Shown here one piece after another: positions 42,256-43,519 of a stretch of DNA of 43,519 nt. The notes under the pieces were generated by a model that worked only from the letters and a program-made list of their open reading frames with translations, ran no database searches and was not told where the DNA came from. Position 1 is the stretch's first letter, and each line of letters opens with the position of its first letter. Source of the stretch: Neomoorella stamsii (lineage in GTDB: Bacteria; Bacillota; DSM-521; Neomoorellales; Neomoorellaceae); assembly GCF_002995805.1 (NCBI RefSeq), contig NZ_PVXL01000019.1, positions 1 through 43,519 of the forward strand, in the 5' to 3' direction. Made by a program: the position numbers and the translations under genes.

Positions 42256-43179
42256 TTAAACCTGACCAAGAATTTTTTCAAATTCCTCCAGGGAGTTCAC
42301 CTTGAGGCTCATCTTGAATAATGACTTCAGCGCGGCTGAATCATCTATCTCCTCCAGCTTCTTGCCAATACCAGATCGCAGGACGCCAAAACGTTCTTCC
42401 AGGACGTCAAGGATACTATCCCTTAATGCCTCAATCCTGCCCTTTGCCAGTCCTTTTTCCAGTCCTTCTTCTAAACCTTTTTCCATGCCATCCCTGAGGC
42501 CTTTTTGTAAGCCTTCATTATACCATTCCTGGACAAAGCTGGATTCCTTAAGTAGCATTTTAAATTCCTCCCGGAAGATATTGAGCAAAATTTCCCTGTC
42601 AAAATAACGTTCCGCGACTGATATGGCTACCGACAGGCTGTCGGCTCGCCGTTTGATGTCTTTTTCCTCAAGGATCAATTTCCTGGTATACTCAAGAAGA
42701 GCCAGGTCTCTATTATCTTTTAGTAAGACCAGCAAGGGCGCCAGTTCTTTAAGTTTACCGCCGGCTATATCCTGCTCATAATCCCACAGTTTGATTACCT
42801 GATAGGTAAAGCTGCTGACTACTTTATTGTTAACCTCGACTATGTAGGCATCAGGTAGCCGGCGATAATTCCTTTTCTCGAGGTAAATGACTACCGGGAT
42901 CACCGGCAGGCCGTAACTCTCGGTCAAATAGGCGCTGTATTTAAAAATGCGTACAGGCACTTCTTTTTCATGGCGTAACTGGAATTCCAGGTGCAGGAGG
43001 TACTTGTTGTCGTTTTGCTCTATTTCGTAGACAAAATCGAGCCTTTTCTCCGGGATATTGATTTCCGGGTTTTCCAGGGTTTGATATTCCCAGCCGGTGT
43101 CTTTACCTAAAACAAGTTTGATAAAAGTTTCTGGATATTGCCTGGCCAGTACCTTGATGCTGCGATCTATTACCTGCAT
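42256..43179 (-). CDS. Rpn family recombination-promoting nuclease / PD-(D/E)XK transposase-like protein
   Basis: A 307-residue protein, start ATG 43179 (MQVIDRSIKVLAR) behind GAGGAG; longer readings add a non-homologous leader. The PD-(D/E)XK-type site is visible as R-L-D-F-V-Y-E-I, then L-L-H-L-E-F-Q near residue 75. The C-terminus has the typical Gly/Lys/Glu heptad stretch (G-L-R-D-G-M-E-K-G-L-E-E-G-L) and a roughly 50-residue closing domain with E-E-R-F-G-V-L. Members (Rpn, DUF4351-linked) stimulate recombination and spread as multicopy families. A decayed copy of its end lies directly upstream. Confidence 0.82.
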   Translation of the reverse strand: MQVIDRSIKVLARQYPETFIKLVLGKDTGWEYQTLENPEINIPEKRLDFVYEIEQNDNKYLLHLEFQLRHEKEVPVRIFKYSAYLTESYGLPVIPVVIYLEKRNYRRLPDAYIVEVNNKVVSSFTYQVIKLWDYEQDIAGGKLKELAPLLVLLKDNRDLALLEYTRKLILEEKDIKRRADSLSVAISVAERYFDREILLNIFREEFKMLLKESSFVQEWYNEGLQKGLRDGMEKGLEEGLEKGLAKGRIEALRDSILDVLEERFGVLRSGIGKKLEEIDDSAALKSLFKMSLKVNSLEEFEKILGQV

Positions 43180-43241
43180 AGGGTTTCTCCTCGGAAGTTT
43201 TCTCTGGAATAAAATTATAACATATCGTAGGCTGGAACTCA

Positions 43242-43337
43242 CTAAAAATTGGGTATAACACCAAAACGTTCACTTAGAATATCAATAATGTCTTTCCGCA
43301 AGGTTTCAAGCTCACCTTCTGATATGGAAGGGCCTTG
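43242..43337 (-). pseudogene. C-terminal remnant of a second Rpn-family gene
   Basis: A 31-residue reading ending at TAG 43242-43244. Its end (E-T-L-R-K-D-I-I-D-I-L-S-E-R-F-G-V) lines up with E-A-L-R-D-S-I-L-D-V-L-E-E-R-F-G-V near the end of the intact neighbour. A stop lies immediately upstream in frame and there is no start, so it is a fragment of a paralogue, most of it lost. Confidence 0.6.
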
Positions 43338-43519
43338 TCAAGCCCCTCCGAAATTTTTTTGCGAAACCTGTTTTAGGGACAGAAATATCCACCCCACTGC
43401 TTAAGGCAGCAATCAAAGTTGGACGTCTACGGATTTTAACTCTTTCCGCCCGGCTCTGGCAGCCCCATCCTGGGCGGGGAGCAAGCCTGTCAAGGGCCGC
43501 GTAGCGGGCCGCAGGCTTT
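43338..43519. other. Unassigned GC-rich sequence at the right edge
   Basis: I see no supported gene here. The last 35 bases form an imperfect hairpin (AAGCCTG...CAGGCTT around GGCCGCGTAGCGGGCC). It may be the end of a mobile element or an intergenic repeat. The window stops before this can be decided. Confidence 0.25.

Noticed and set aside
1..43519. CRISPR array or cas genes
   Set aside because: No regularly spaced repeats and no Cas protein were found; the Cas4-like cysteines at 21.5 kb fit AddB spacing better.

Overview
The window looks like chromosome of a GC-rich, thermophile-type Firmicute of the Moorella/Thermoanaerobacterales kind. The reasons are a Gram-positive gene order of nif3/yqfO and trmK next to dnaG-rpoD, strong AGGAGG ribosome sites with frequent GTG/TTG starts, a rubredoxin beside a flavodoxin-type reductase, DUF2922 and YvrJ mini-proteins, a ComK-like protein, and two Hsp20 proteins. 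The genus is inferred; no 16S gene is present.

Region 1 (1-5.3 kb) is chromosomal backbone. On the + strand are small proteins (DUF2922, a CxxC mini-protein, YvrJ) and a ComK-like protein. On the - strand is a three-gene MacAB-type exporter whose promoter overlaps a CTTAA-N5-CTTAA direct repeat, as in OmpR-family response-regulator targets.

Region 2 (5.35-28.3 kb) is a defence island entirely on the - strand. On its left it abuts the amputated C-terminal half of a nucleoside/sugar ABC ATPase. On its right lies about 1 kb of insertion-sequence debris beside rnpB. It holds two adjacent transcription units. The downstream unit is dndC-dndD-dndE-dndA, a DNA phosphorothioation module with no dndB; it has its own promoter at about 11.0 kb. 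The upstream unit has seven tightly coupled genes: a NERD-UvrD helicase, an AddB-like Fe-S protein without recognisable nuclease residues, a SNF2 helicase, a RecQ-like helicase, a winged-helix-like protein, a large P-loop ATPase and a helical protein. The SNF2-RecQ-small-ATPase-small order resembles dpdE-F-G-H-I of the 7-deazaguanine DNA modification islands. None of DptF/G/H (DndFGH) or SspE is present. The island therefore looks like a phosphorothioation system joined to a Dpd-type, helicase-rich restriction module plus an AddAB-like pair. It is comparable in concept to the archaeal DndCDEA-PbeABCD systems.

Region 3 (28.4-38.5 kb) is housekeeping: RNase P RNA, a C4 zinc-ribbon coiled-coil protein, Nif3/YqfO, TrmK, tRNA-Met(CAU) and tRNA-Asn(GUU) with a near-consensus promoter, rpoD, dnaG, dgt, a flavodoxin-fold reductase, rubredoxin, rnhA and a DUF523/TudS-like protein.

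Region 4 (38.5-43.5 kb) is small accessory and stress genes: a PIN/AbrB toxin-antitoxin pair, an SDH-type Clp-fold serine protease lacking an ordinary start codon, a small unknown protein, two Hsp20 proteins (one with a Gly/Met-rich repeat), an Rpn-family nuclease and a decayed second copy of its C-terminus.
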